Source of the DNA: Okeania sp. SIO2C9
GTDB taxonomy: Bacteria; Cyanobacteriota; Cyanobacteriia; Cyanobacteriales; Microcoleaceae
Length of the DNA: 64,000 nt
Direction of reading: 5' to 3'
Assembly (NCBI RefSeq): GCF_010672455.1
Contig: NZ_JAAHGO010000007.1
Coordinates: 1 to 64,000 of the forward strand
Part shown: in pieces, positions 29,078 through 36,946 of the stretch
How positions within the stretch are numbered: position 1 is the first letter of the stretch
Layout: the number at the start of each line of letters is the position of its first letter
Translations under genes and position numbers: made by a program
Notes under the pieces: generated by a model
Database searches by the model: none
Told to the model about the DNA's origin: nothing
Seen by the model: only the letters and a program-made list of their open reading frames with translations

Positions 29078-29665
29078 ATGATAGCTAATCCAAATCAATT
29101 CTATTTTTCTCCAGAAGACTATTTAGCAGGAGAGCGAGAAAGTCCGATTAAACATGAGTATAGACAAGGCCAAATTTATGCAATGGTAGGGGCAAAGAAA
29201 CCCCACGTTATTATTACTCATAATTTAGACAGATTATTGGGCAATCATCTCCTCGATCGTGACTGTATTGTATTTCCTACCGATATGAAAGTTCGACTTG
29301 AAGAAGCTAACTGTTATTATTATCCTGATGTAGCAGTAACTTGTGATGAAAGAGATTTAAGTTCACCTGAAGATTTTATTCTTTATCCTTCTCTAATCAT
29401 AGAAATTTTGTCTCCCAGCACAGCTAAATTTGATAGAGGAGGCAAATTTGCTGATTATAAAACTGCGACAAGTTTACAAGAATATGTATTAGTTAGTCAG
29501 TCTGAGATGAGTGTAGAATGTTTTCGGAAAAATGAACAAGGAATTTGGATTTCTCAAACTTATAGCAGGGGAGAAACAGTTAATTTTGCCAGTGTAGATT
29601 TTAATTGCCAGATTGAATTAATCTATCGAAAAGTTCCTGGTATAGCCAAGATAGACAAAGATTAA
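29078..29665 (+). CDS. Uma2-family (DUF820) PD-(D/E)XK nuclease-like protein
   Basis: 195 residues, the usual length. Visible family motifs: SPEDYLAGERESPIKHEY at the start, YYPDVAVTCDERD, the core E in LIIEILSPSTAKFDRG and K/Y in KFADYKTATSLQEYVLVS. Uma2 proteins have a restriction-enzyme-like fold and are extremely common in cyanobacteria; their role is unsettled. It is a close paralogue of 30971-31558, including the leader, so the two derive from a duplication around the inverted pair 29724-30710. Confidence 0.88.
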   Translation: MIANPNQFYFSPEDYLAGERESPIKHEYRQGQIYAMVGAKKPHVIITHNLDRLLGNHLLDRDCIVFPTDMKVRLEEANCYYYPDVAVTCDERDLSSPEDFILYPSLIIEILSPSTAKFDRGGKFADYKTATSLQEYVLVSQSEMSVECFRKNEQGIWISQTYSRGETVNFASVDFNCQIELIYRKVPGIAKIDKD

Positions 29666-29723
29666 AATCCTAAGCTAATAGCTAAATTCATCTCAAGATG
29701 ACTGGATTATTTATTAAGAATAT

Positions 29724-30035
29724 TTATCTGTCTCTTAATTTTTTTGCTACTAAAGAAGGAGTTTCAGCTTGCATTGCTCTAGCAAATTCTTCATCCTCCA
29801 AAATTTGCTGCCTAATCTCCTCTAAATGGTCGTGATAATAAGTCAAAGCAGCATAAACATCAGCTAAAGTAATACTAGGATATTGAGAGACAATTTCATC
29901 TGGAGAAAAACCCATTTTTTCATGGCAAATAACAATATCTTCTACTCTAATTCGATGTCCAGCAATTCGAGGTTTTCCACCACAAATTCCTGGAGTAGTT
30001 TCAATATGTTCTGTAATTGTAGATGTTTTAGACAT
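29724..30035 (-). CDS. DUF433 family antitoxin-like protein
   Basis: 103 residues. Classic DUF433 motifs: TPGICGGKPRIAGHRIRVEDI, the helix GFSPDEIVSQYPSITLADVYAAL, then TYYHDH. DUF433 proteins are usually paired with a PIN-like DUF5615 toxin encoded downstream; here the C-terminus is followed by a Uma2 gene on the other strand and no toxin is seen. It may be an orphan antitoxin or a DNA-binding regulator. Confidence 0.85.
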   Translation of the reverse strand: MSKTSTITEHIETTPGICGGKPRIAGHRIRVEDIVICHEKMGFSPDEIVSQYPSITLADVYAALTYYHDHLEEIRQQILEDEEFARAMQAETPSLVAKKLRDR

Positions 30036-30140
30036 AATTCATTTGGAAATACAAATAATAAATATATTTTAACAGACAAAAGTTTCTTTTACTAACTAAG
30101 CAAATTTATTGAGGTTTAGGAGCGCTAACTTTTCTGACAA

Positions 30141-30710
30141 TTATTCCCCTAAAAACACATCCTCATAAATTAAATCTATAGGAAAACTAAAATTAACACT
30201 TTTCAACTCAATATTATCCCCTTCCATATAAGAATAAAACTCCCACACTCCCTTTTCATTCAACCGAAAACATTCAACCATCATTTCATTAGCACTCACC
30301 AAAACATATTCTTTCAAAGTAGAAATGCGACGATAATTTTGAAATTTTTTTCCTCTGTCAAAAGATTCTGTTCCTGGAGATAAAACCTCAATAATTAAAC
30401 AAGGATATTTAATCGCTTTTCTTGCCTTTTTATCTCGTTCATCGCAACTAATCATGACATCAGGATAAAAAAATGGTCCTTGTTCAGATATTTCCACTTT
30501 TACATTTGCCACTAAGACTTTACAACCTTTCCCGCGCAAATGATTTTTTAATGCTGTTGTCAGATTAGCGACAATCTCACTGTGGGGAATAGTACCCCCA
30601 GTCATAGCTATAATTTCACCGTCAATATATTCATATTTAATCGGTTGTTTTTCTTCCCATTCCAAATATTCTTGGGCAGTAATATATTGAGAATTTTTAA
30701 TTGCAATCAT
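30141..30710 (-). CDS. Uma2-family nuclease-like protein
   Basis: 189 residues. Starts ITAQEYLEWEEKQPIKYEYIDGEI, then FFYPDVMISCDERD and CLIIEVLSPGTESFDRGKKF with the acidic and lysine residues of the PD-(D/E)XK core. Diverged from the two plus-strand paralogues, so an independent family member. Convergent or divergent neighbours, no operon. Confidence 0.88.
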   Translation of the reverse strand: MIAIKNSQYITAQEYLEWEEKQPIKYEYIDGEIIAMTGGTIPHSEIVANLTTALKNHLRGKGCKVLVANVKVEISEQGPFFYPDVMISCDERDKKARKAIKYPCLIIEVLSPGTESFDRGKKFQNYRRISTLKEYVLVSANEMMVECFRLNEKGVWEFYSYMEGDNIELKSVNFSFPIDLIYEDVFLGE

Positions 30711-30757
30711 AATTAATGGATAATGAATAATGAAAACTATCTCTAATTATTAATTTT

Positions 30758-30902
30758 GGCGTTGCTGATTCTGGGTATGATTTTGCCCCCTAGCCCCCAA
30801 TTTTGGGGGGAATAAAAGTCTAAAATTCCCCCAATTTTGGGGAATTTAGGGGGCTTGACCAGAACCAAACAATCGTGCATTCATACTTCAATTCAGCAAC
30901 GC
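30758..30902. mobile_element. Family E inverted-repeat element, single unit
   Basis: Ends ggcgttgctgattctgggta / acttcaattcagcaacg and the ccccctagcccccaa to gggggcttgaccagaacc interior, matching one unit of 24927-25189. Flanks are A/T-rich and a target duplication is not clear. Confidence 0.75.
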
Positions 30903-30970
30903 TCAATTTTTTTGATTAAACATAGCTAATATTATATAATATAACAGTCTAAATAGCAGAGGAAAACTCA

Positions 30971-31558
30971 ATGGTAGCTAACCAAAATCAATTCTATGTT
31001 TCTCCAGAAGACTATTTAGCAGGAGAGCGACAAAGTCCGATTAAACATGAGTATAGACAAGGCAAAATTTATGCAAGGGTAGGGGTAAATAAATCCCACG
31101 TTATTATTGCTAGTAATTTAGGCGCATTATTAGGGAATTATCTTCTGGATAATGACTGTCTTGTACTTAATTCGGATATTAAAATTCGACTAGAAGAAGC
31201 TAATTGTTATTATTATCCCGATCTGGTAGTAACTTATGATGAACGGGATTTAAGTTCAAATGAAGACTTTATTCTTTATCCTTCTTTAATCATAGAAATT
31301 TTGTCTCCAAGCACAGCTAATTTTGATAGAGGAGATAAATTTGCTGATTATCAAACAGCTACAAGTTTACAAGAATATGTATTAGTTAGTCAGTCTGAGA
31401 TGAGCATAGAATGTTTTCGGAAAAATGAACAAGGAATTTGGATTTCTCAAACTTATAGCGGGGGAGAAAAAGTTAATTTTGCTAGTGTAGATTTTAATTG
31501 TCAGATTGAATTAATCTATCGAAAAGTTCCTGGGATAAAAGGAAGAAGTAAGAAGTAA
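30971..31558 (+). CDS. Uma2-family nuclease-like protein, paralogue
   Basis: 195 residues, mostly identical to 29078-29665 (same motifs YYPDL, LIIEILSPSTANFDRG, KFADYQTATSLQEYVL). The last residues GIKGRSKK run into a ggaagaagtaag microsatellite, so the native C-terminus has been altered by repeat growth. The upstream TATTATATAATATAACAG resembles that of its paralogue. Confidence 0.88.
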   Translation: MVANQNQFYVSPEDYLAGERQSPIKHEYRQGKIYARVGVNKSHVIIASNLGALLGNYLLDNDCLVLNSDIKIRLEEANCYYYPDLVVTYDERDLSSNEDFILYPSLIIEILSPSTANFDRGDKFADYQTATSLQEYVLVSQSEMSIECFRKNEQGIWISQTYSGGEKVNFASVDFNCQIELIYRKVPGIKGRSKK

Positions 31559-31773
31559 GAAGGAAGAAGTAATGAAGTAATATTACAGCAGATTTCGAGC
31601 AAATGATGTATGGGGTAAATGTTGAAAATATCGTAGTGCGGGCATCTTGCCCGCGATGGGTGTACCTCATAACAACAGGGATGGCTGTATCTGAGGAAAA
31701 TAAGCGATCGCTCTCCCTTTCCAACTCTTCCCTCTCTCCCCACACCTCCCACACTTCCCACACCCCCCACACT

Positions 31774-34700
31774 CTACAACAATTCCACCGTCCCCCGATA
31801 CCCATCTACCCTAACTTTTTGCCCATCCTGTAAACGAGTCATCGCTCCAGAAACATTCATTACTGCCGGAATGCCATACTCCCGCGCAATAATAGCTCCG
31901 TGGGATAATTGTCCCCCCACTTCAGCAATAATACCCTTTGCCCTCAACAACAAAGGTGCCCAACCAGCATCGGTATAAGGCACAACAATAATTAGATTTT
32001 CCGACTCAGCAAGATTTACTTCTAAACTCCGACAAACCTTGACATAACCTTCCACACAACCAACACTCCCTGGTATCCCTTGTAAAATAGAAACATTTTC
32101 CTCAGTAGAGAAAGTTTCCCGACTTTCTTGGGGTAATACATTCCCATAAACAACCTGGGGAACTAGGCGATCGCGGTCTTTTTCCAACTGTTCCTTTCTT
32201 TCACGGATAAGTTGTCCAAGCAAGCGATCGCTCAACATCCCCTCCTTCCCAAGGAAAGATTCTCTTGTCCCCCCCTTCCGAAGGGGGGTTAGGGGGTATT
32301 TTTCTGTTGAGTTTCCTTCCGATACCAAACCCGCTGTAGATAAAATCCATTGCCGAATTTCCTCAAATTCCAAATAAAAAATATCACCCTTTTCTTCAAA
32401 AACCTCTAGATTTTCTTGTAAGTCATCATTTTTGACTTTTGACTTTTGACTTTTAACTTCTAAATTATCACTTTTAACTTTTGACTTTTGACTTTTGACT
32501 TTTATTTCTATTGCCAAAAACGTCAGTCGTAAATAAGCCAAAAGCTTCCCATAAACCTCAGCAATTTTCCCCTTAGTTCTCGCACGTTTTGCACATTGCG
32601 CCAGTCGCCAACGCTGCCACAAATTTAAATACTTTACCGAAAAATTATCTTTAAAATTATCTTTTTCCCCCTCACTTTTCCGAGTCATTGCAAATAATAA
32701 TTCACGGAAATTATCAGGGTTTTCTCCCCAAGTTGCCACAGCAATATCCGTACCAACTTCACTCAAATAACTATAACTTTCCAACCATTGCTGAAACTCC
32801 ATTTGTAATTCCTGATTTTTCTCAAACTCTGCCTCTATTTCCCCATCATAATTAGTTGCCATTTTTAACTTAACTGCCAACCTTTGTAATTCTCGAATCG
32901 AAACAATTTCTGGAGCAGTATCAGTAGGGAGCCATTCCTCAGAAACTCGGAAGAGCGATCGCCTAATTGCCAAACCTATGGGACCCAAAATATTATAAAA
33001 AGTAATTGGTTTTAACCATTCCTGAATTCTTTCCACTTGTGCCAATAATTCTGATAAAGACTGAGAATAACTTTGTTTGAAATTATTTTCTAAAATTTGT
33101 AGAGCAGGAACAAAAATTTGATAATAGTCGCGTTCAAACTCACGGTCAACTGCCATTTCTTTTTGAATCAACCGCCATAAACCAGGCAAAGAAGACAACA
33201 CTTTTCCTAAAGGCGGTTTTCCCATTTTTTGCCCTCGTAATAAAAACTCCAAACCCTGCTCAGGCAATCCCATCATTCTAAAAATTTCCCCTAACAAAGT
33301 AGCATTAAAATAAGCATGAGAACCGAGCAAAGTTGCCGTTTCAGTAAAATCTAATTTTGCTACCTTTTCCCCTAAAACAATAGTAAAAATTTCTCCCCAA
33401 ACTCCACAAGTCAAAGGACGATTTATCGACCAAGTTAAAGGATGAATAGCCCCAGGAATTACCTCTGCTGCAATAGTTCGCGTCCAGATTGGTCTCAGAT
33501 TAGTAATGGGGCGACTTTGTAAAATCCAGATTTTTTCACCATCCCAACACCATTCAATATCCTGGGGTAAGCCATGAAAAAATGCTTCAATAGCCTCTGC
33601 TTGATTTACCAATTCTTCAATAACTTCTTCTGGTAAAAAATCAGGATATTTTACTTGCTCTAAAGATTGATTTTTATCTTGTTCTTTTGGGTGTAATAGT
33701 CTGTCGTCTACAGGGTGTTTAAAGTTGGTTGAAGTTTGAGTCACAATCCAGTTTTTTCCTCTTCCTTCTTCCTCCTTCCTTCTTGCCTCTTCCTTCTTGC
33801 CTCTTCCTTCTTCTAAAGATTGATTTTTATCTTGTTCTTTTGGGTGTAATAGTCTGTCGTCTACAGGGTGTTTAAAGTTGGTTGAAGTTTGAGTCACAAT
33901 CCAGTTTTTTCCTCTTCCTTCTTCCTCCTTCCTTCTTGCCTCTTCCTTCTTGCCTCTTCCTTCTTCTAAAGATTGATTTTTATCTTGTTCTTTTGGGTGT
34001 AATAGTCTGTCGTCTACAGGGTGTTTAAAGTTGGTTGAAGTTTGAGTCACAATCCACTTTTTTCCTCTTCCTTCTTCCTCCTTCCTTCTTGCCTCTTCCT
34101 TCTTGCCTCTTCCTTCTTCTAAAGATTGATTTTTATCTTGTTCTTTTGGGTTTAACAGTCTGTCGTCTACAGGGTGTTTAAAATTGGTTGAAGTTTGAGT
34201 CACAATCCAGTTTTTTCCTCTTGCTTCTTCCTCCTTCCTTTTAAAATTGGTTGAAGTTTGAGTAACAATCAACTTTTTATCTATTCCCTCTTCCTCCTTC
34301 CTTCTTCCCTCTTCCTTCTTGCCTCTTCCTTGTTCTAAAGATTGATTATTATCTTTTTCTTTTTGATTTAATACCTCGTCGTCTACAGGCTGTTTAAAAT
34401 TGGTTGAAGTTTGAGTAACAATCAACTTTTTCTCTGTTGCCTCTTCCTCCTTCCTTCTTCCCTCTTCCTTCTTGCCTCTTCCTTGTTCTAAAGATTGATT
34501 ATTATCTTTTTCTTTTTGATTTAATACCTCGTCGTCTACAGGCTGTTTAAAATTGGTTGAAGTTTGAGTAACAATCAACTTTTTCTCTGTTGCCTCTTCC
34601 TCCTTCCTTCTTCCCTCTTCCTTCTTGCCTCTTCCTTGTTCTAAAGATTGATTATTATCTTTTTCTTTTGGGTTTAATAGTCTGTCGTCTACAGGCTGTT

Positions 34701-36111
34701 TAAAATTGGTTGAATTTTGAGTCACAATCGAGTTTTTTCCTCTTGCTTCTTCCTCCTTCTTTCTTCCCTCTTGCTTCTTGCCTCTTCCTTCTTCTAAAGA
34801 TTGATTATTATCTTTTTCTTTTAGATTTAATACCCCGTCGTCTACAAGTTTAAAATTGGTTGAAGTTTGAGTAACAATCAACTTTTTATCTATTCCCTCT
34901 TCCTCCTTCCTTCTTCCCTCTTCCTTCTTCCCTCTTCCTTCTTCAACAATTTCTAAATGTACCGGACTAAACTGCCCACCCACAACTTTTTCTGCACCTC
35001 CTGGCAGAGCTTCAATAATTATTTTTGCACCACCATCTAAAGGATTACGAGTAAACATTACTCCAGCAACTTGACTAATAATATAAGGCTGAATTAACAC
35101 CGCCATTTCCGCATCAGGAATTTCTCTTTGCCGACGATAAGCAACAGCTTCTGGCAACCAATAAGATTGACGACAAATATTAATTGCCTCTAATAATTCC
35201 GTTTGATTTTTCACCGGATAAATAGTTTGATATTGTCCGGCAGCCGAACTATTATCGCTATCTTCCCCCACAGCAGAAGAACGAACAATTAGGGGAAAAT
35301 TAATAGACATTTTATCCAGCTCTGGTAAAGGAGAGTTGATAGTAGGTAATGAAGAATCAACTTTCCTATTCCAATTGCCTCGAGTACCTGCTTCAGTTGC
35401 AGGTAAAACAAAACCTTTAACAACATTAAAACCAGCTTTTTTCAATTGAGCTAATCTAGCTGCTTTCTCCCCACATATTTTGGCATCTAGTTGATTATCA
35501 AGAGAAAATATAATTTGTTTATTTAAAGCCATATCATCACTTTGCCTCATATTTATTACTACTAATATAATTGCTAATCCGGCAGCAACTAAAAGTTCAA
35601 AAAAAGATGCGTCCTGGCGAAATAATAAAACCCATAAAAAACTACTGAGACATCCCAGACGAGCTGCCCATTGTCGGAGATTTTTATTTTTTTTGGGAAA
35701 TATTTTTTTGCCTATTACTAATATTAATAATCCTGTAATTCCCGAACCCAATGCCACCACAGGAGAATAAACCAAAACTCCCCAACTAGCATTAGTCACA
35801 CCCCCACCTTTAGCAATAAAATATCTACCTAAAACTAAAAAAATTAACCCCGCTAACTGCAAGGCAAAAATCTCTGGAAATAAAACTTTTGCTACTAAAA
35901 CAGGCGTAATACCTCTAACTATTTCTGCTAATACTGCTGTTATTGCCGCTGGTTTCGGCGCGTGAGTAAACGCTGCTGCCACACTAACATTACCCGTACC
36001 GACTTTTTTGAGGTCGATATTTGCCAGAGTTTTAACTATTAAACCAGTGAGTGGGAGAGCGCCGAGACAAAAGCAGATAGCTAGAAACAATACGAAGATT
36101 AATATGTACAT
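31774..36111 (-). CDS. PlsY-like membrane domain fused to PEP-synthase-like enzyme, repeat-laden
   Basis: 1445 residues. Residues ~1-200 resemble PlsY (glycerol-3-phosphate acyltransferase) with several membrane helices and the motif KKVGTGNVS. Residues ~205-395 match the nucleotide-binding PPDK/PEP-synthase N-domain (VRSSAVGEDSDNSSAAGQYQT, QPYIISQVAGVMFTRNPLDG). Residues ~395-830 are eight translated copies of repeat N. The enzyme resumes at DIEWCWDGEKIWILQSRPI. The C-terminal mobile phosphohistidine domain has GGQLSHGAIIAREYGIPAV near 1405. Two further in-frame inserts come from DNA repeats: VKSQKSKVKS... near 1225 and YPLTPLRKGG near 1285. The fusion might couple phosphoryl transfer to lipid or membrane chemistry; its substrate is unknown. 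That the frame stays open for 4.3 kb through all inserts argues for selection. Confidence 0.8.
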   Translation of the reverse strand: MYILIFVLFLAICFCLGALPLTGLIVKTLANIDLKKVGTGNVSVAAAFTHAPKPAAITAVLAEIVRGITPVLVAKVLFPEIFALQLAGLIFLVLGRYFIAKGGGVTNASWGVLVYSPVVALGSGITGLLILVIGKKIFPKKNKNLRQWAARLGCLSSFLWVLLFRQDASFFELLVAAGLAIILVVINMRQSDDMALNKQIIFSLDNQLDAKICGEKAARLAQLKKAGFNVVKGFVLPATEAGTRGNWNRKVDSSLPTINSPLPELDKMSINFPLIVRSSAVGEDSDNSSAAGQYQTIYPVKNQTELLEAINICRQSYWLPEAVAYRRQREIPDAEMAVLIQPYIISQVAGVMFTRNPLDGGAKIIIEALPGGAEKVVGGQFSPVHLEIVEEGRGKKEEGRRKEEEGIDKKLIVTQTSTNFKLVDDGVLNLKEKDNNQSLEEGRGKKQEGRKKEEEARGKNSIVTQNSTNFKQPVDDRLLNPKEKDNNQSLEQGRGKKEEGRRKEEEATEKKLIVTQTSTNFKQPVDDEVLNQKEKDNNQSLEQGRGKKEEGRRKEEEATEKKLIVTQTSTNFKQPVDDEVLNQKEKDNNQSLEQGRGKKEEGRRKEEEGIDKKLIVTQTSTNFKRKEEEARGKNWIVTQTSTNFKHPVDDRLLNPKEQDKNQSLEEGRGKKEEARRKEEEGRGKKWIVTQTSTNFKHPVDDRLLHPKEQDKNQSLEEGRGKKEEARRKEEEGRGKNWIVTQTSTNFKHPVDDRLLHPKEQDKNQSLEEGRGKKEEARRKEEEGRGKNWIVTQTSTNFKHPVDDRLLHPKEQDKNQSLEQVKYPDFLPEEVIEELVNQAEAIEAFFHGLPQDIEWCWDGEKIWILQSRPITNLRPIWTRTIAAEVIPGAIHPLTWSINRPLTCGVWGEIFTIVLGEKVAKLDFTETATLLGSHAYFNATLLGEIFRMMGLPEQGLEFLLRGQKMGKPPLGKVLSSLPGLWRLIQKEMAVDREFERDYYQIFVPALQILENNFKQSYSQSLSELLAQVERIQEWLKPITFYNILGPIGLAIRRSLFRVSEEWLPTDTAPEIVSIRELQRLAVKLKMATNYDGEIEAEFEKNQELQMEFQQWLESYSYLSEVGTDIAVATWGENPDNFRELLFAMTRKSEGEKDNFKDNFSVKYLNLWQRWRLAQCAKRARTKGKIAEVYGKLLAYLRLTFLAIEIKVKSQKSKVKSDNLEVKSQKSKVKNDDLQENLEVFEEKGDIFYLEFEEIRQWILSTAGLVSEGNSTEKYPLTPLRKGGTRESFLGKEGMLSDRLLGQLIRERKEQLEKDRDRLVPQVVYGNVLPQESRETFSTEENVSILQGIPGSVGCVEGYVKVCRSLEVNLAESENLIIVVPYTDAGWAPLLLRAKGIIAEVGGQLSHGAIIAREYGIPAVMNVSGAMTRLQDGQKVRVDGYRGTVELL
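32268..32303. repeat. Palindromic repeat inside the PlsY/PEP-synthase gene
   Basis: CCCCCCTTCCGAAGGGGGG followed by ttagggggta, a palindrome type found between genes elsewhere, here translated as YPLTPLRKGG without breaking the frame. Confidence 0.6.
32424..32508. repeat. Tandem TTTTGACT repeat inside the same gene
   Basis: Direct copies of tttttgacttttgactttt and ttttaacttctaaattatca. The same motif is intergenic near 4555, 25380, 43905 and 48765. Here it is translated as a Lys/Ser-rich loop. Confidence 0.65.
33658..34947 (-). repeat. Family N repeat array, eight in-frame units
   Basis: Units of ~150 bp each encode about 51 residues: a Gly/Arg/Lys/Glu-rich part (EEGRGKKEEGRRKEEE), then IVTQTSTNFK, PVDD, LLNPKEKD and NQSL. 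Unit 5 has a partial internal duplication. The three 3'-most units are almost identical, so growth is recent. The PVDDxxLNPKEKDNNQ segment corresponds to VDGGVLNPQKKDKNQ in the histidine kinase. Confidence 0.85.
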
Positions 36112-36191
36112 ACAGAAAATTGCAGGTAAATGAGTTCAAGAATTTAGAATTTAGAATTTAGAATTTAGAATTTAGAATTACCGAATAATAT

Positions 36192-36335
36192 CATGTCCGG
36201 TAGCATCAGTCTTGTATAGTAAATAGGCAACAGGCAACAGCTACGGAAAGCAACAGGCAAGAAAAAAACTTAAATTTCCTGTAGATATCCACGCTGACTT
36301 TTACACAAACGATACCAACGGACATGATATAATTA
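36192..36335. repeat. Inverted-repeat element with TATCATGTCCG ends
   Basis: Ends tatcatgtccggtagcatca / ccaacggacatgatata. The interior has aacaggcaac units. Related ends occur near 8976, 40470 and 46853. Confidence 0.65.
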
Positions 36336-36344
36336 ATAATTTAT

Positions 36345-36582
36345 AATTACCGGATAATTAATAATTAATAATTAAATAATTTGCGCCTTGAAGGCTCCTC
36401 TTTTAAGGGAAAAAAAAGAAAATATTCCTTATATTCAATCAAGAAAGGTTTTAACCAAAAGTAATTATCCATTATCCATTAATGAACTCTTCTTTTCAAG
36501 GAGAGGATTAGATTAAAAGGAATTTTTTTCTCCTCTTGGTCGATTGGATATGGTTAGGAAACCCATCCATAATTTTTCGGTA
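36345..36582. repeat. Two overlapping family A copies
   Basis: A reverse copy (ataattaataattaaataat, CTCCTCTTTTAAGGG, GGTTTTAACCAAAAGTAATT) runs into a forward copy (tcttttcaaggagaggatta, TTGGTCGATTGGATATGG, tttttcggtaa). Confidence 0.7.
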
Positions 36583-36661
36583 AAATGTTTGTAGTGCGGA
36601 CATCTTGCCCGCGACTGGTGTACGTTACTAATATGAAATACAGTGTATTTAATTTTGATTT

Positions 36662-36746
36662 CTATAGCAAGGAACGAGTTGGTTAAGACATAGATTGATG
36701 ATGAACCGTAAGACAGATAAATACTGTTCCCTATTCCCTGCTATAG
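36662..36746. repeat. Family G repeat
   Basis: ctatagcaaggaacgagttg to ttccctattccctgctatag, matching 23187-23279. Confidence 0.7.
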
Positions 36747-36835
36747 ATTTAATCTCTATTAGACATAGGCGCGAGCATAAAAAATCAAATCAATTATCAC
36801 ACAGAAATTATCAATTCTTTCCCCCTACTGCCTAC

Positions 36836-36946
36836 TAGACATCTCCAAAAATCAAAAATAGAATCAATTATCACACAGAAATTATCAATTCTTTCCCCCT
36901 GTTGCCTGTTGCCTGTTGCCTGTTGCCTCTTTTCTGGAGATGTCTA
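36836..36946. repeat. Family B element overlapping the P450 3' end
   Basis: Ends tagacatctcc / ggagatgtcta. It holds tandem GTTGCCT units. A truncated family B-like stretch (36768-36835) precedes it with the same caattatcacacagaaatta core. The P450 frame enters this element at about 36946 and stops inside it. Confidence 0.85.

Noticed and set aside
31494-31833. Three overlapping frames near the end of the Uma2 gene
   Set aside because: Low-complexity translations of microsatellite and of the gcgggcatcttgcccgc hairpin.
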